Below, piece by piece: positions 63,334 to 64,000 of a DNA stretch of 64,000 nt (its first letter is position 1; each line of letters begins with the position of its first letter). The position numbers were made by a program, and so were the translations under genes. The notes under the pieces are model-generated. The model saw only the letters and a program-made list of their open reading frames with translations. It had not been told where the DNA came from and ran no database searches. The stretch is from Enterobacter sp. BIGb0383. GTDB taxonomy: Bacteria > Pseudomonadota > Gammaproteobacteria > Enterobacterales > Enterobacteriaceae. Location: positions 44,153 to 108,152 of the forward strand of contig NZ_RJKQ01000008.1 in assembly GCF_003751845.1 (NCBI RefSeq), given 5' to 3'.

Positions 63334-63864
63334 ATGAAAACATTAATTCTCTTCTCCACGCGCGATGGTCAAACACGAGAGATCGCAGCGTGTATTGCCT
63401 CTGAGCTGAAAGAGCTGGGGGTGTCTGCCGACCTGGTTAACCTGAACCGTACCGATGAGATTGACTGGCGCGGCTATGAGCGCGTGGTGATTGGTGCTTC
63501 AATTCGCTATGGTCACTTTCACCCGGCGCTGGATCGCTTTGTTAAGAAGCATGCCGAAACGCTCAACAGTTTGCCTGGCGCGTTCTACTCGGTAAATCTG
63601 GTCGCACGTAAAGCAGAAAAGCGAACGCCTCAGACCAACAACTATACGCGCAAGTTTTTACTCAACTCGCCGTGGCAGCCAGATAAGTGTGCGGTCTTTG
63701 CCGGTGCGCTGCGTTACCCACGCTATCGCTGGTTTGACCGCTTTATGATCCGGCTGATTATGAAGATGACGGGCGGGGAAACGGATACGCGTAAAGAAGT
63801 GGTCTATACGGACTGGCAGCAGGTGGCTCATTTTGCCCGTGAAATCGCTCATCTTGTGCGCTAA
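63334..63864 (+). CDS. hemG: Menaquinone-dependent protoporphyrinogen oxidase HemG
   Basis: 176-residue flavodoxin-like enzyme that oxidises protoporphyrinogen IX to protoporphyrin IX, passing electrons to quinones. The FMN loop [13 protein letters not shown] and the long-chain insert ([21 protein letters not shown] split across it) characteristic of HemG are present. About five residues shorter at the C-terminus than E. coli HemG. In E. coli the next locus is the rrnA operon. Confidence 0.96.
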   Translation: MKTLILFSTRDGQTREIAACIASELKELGVSADLVNLNRTDEIDWRGYERVVIGASIRYGHFHPALDRFVKKHAETLNSLPGAFYSVNLVARKAEKRTPQTNNYTRKFLLNSPWQPDKCAVFAGALRYPRYRWFDRFMIRLIMKMTGGETDTRKEVVYTDWQQVAHFAREIAHLVR

Positions 63865-63905
63865 ATGGTAAGAAAACGGACGTTATGCCTGGAAATTGAG
63901 CGAAC

Positions 63906-63964
63906 AGAATCTTTTTTTAAATTTCCTCTTGTCAGCCCGGAATAACTCCCTATAATGCGCCTCC
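63906..63964 (+). promoter_or_regulatory. rRNA operon P1 promoter with UP element
   Basis: TTGTCA (63929-63934), a 16-bp spacer and TATAAT (63951-63956) followed by the GC-rich discriminator GCGCCTCC. Upstream, AGAATCTTTTTTTAAATTTCC (63906-63926) resembles the rrn UP element. This is the standard rrn P1 design, and the position after hemG matches rrnA. The 16S gene itself lies beyond the window; 63965-64000 is the start of its leader. Confidence 0.9.
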
Positions 63965-64000
63965 ACTGACACGGCACAACGGCATAAACACCGGCCTGAC

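Overview
The window is a chromosomal segment of a gamma-proteobacterium of the family Enterobacteriaceae. Almost every backbone protein is nearly collinear with its Escherichia coli K-12 counterpart (UvrD, CorA, PldA, RecQ, MetE, UbiE/J/B, TatABC, FadBA, PepQ, TrkH, HemG). Gene order follows the E. coli yigB-uvrD to hemG-rrnA block. The high-GC third-codon usage and the accessory genes suggest a non-Escherichia enteric such as Enterobacter, Lelliottia, Leclercia or Klebsiella. I cannot name the species from sequence alone.

Layout. 1-11.8 kb is backbone: yigB (3' end), uvrD with a LexA box and attenuator, corA with a leader peptide, rarD, yigI, pldA, recQ, rhtC, rhtB, pldB, yigL. 11.9-29.4 kb is an accessory island between yigL and yigM. 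It holds a contact-dependent inhibition locus: a cdiB transporter, a 4181-residue cdiA effector ending in an EndoU-type nuclease, and a MafI-like cdiI. These are followed by two orphan toxin/immunity remnants: a decayed ParB-like toxin with an intact immunity-like gene, and a VENN-initiated fragment with another immunity-like gene. Beyond them lie a broken symE with its antisense symR RNA and a RelBE/ParDE-type toxin-antitoxin pair. 29.5-33.8 kb is backbone again: yigM, metR, metE with MetR and MetJ sites.

33.8-44.3 kb is a second accessory stretch between metE and ysgA. It contains a beta-glucoside PTS operon (bglF-bglA-licT) whose leader has a ribonucleic antiterminator site overlapping a terminator. 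Next to it is a DeoR-type regulator divergent from a six-gene cluster: periplasmic binding protein, two permease halves, ATPase, metallo-beta-lactamase-fold hydrolase and histidine phosphatase. That composition suggests uptake and dephosphorylation of an unidentified phosphorylated compound. The permease looks like one fused gene split by a frameshift.

44.3-64 kb is backbone: ysgA, udp (two CRP-like sites), rmuC, ubiEJB-tatABC-tatD, rfaH, ubiD, fre, fadBA with a FadR operator, pepQ, yigZ, trkH, hemG, and at the right edge the P1 promoter of a ribosomal RNA operon.

Most likely to repay follow-up are the cdi locus with its decaying orphan cassettes (25.2-28.0 kb) and the transporter/phosphatase cluster (38.1-44.3 kb).
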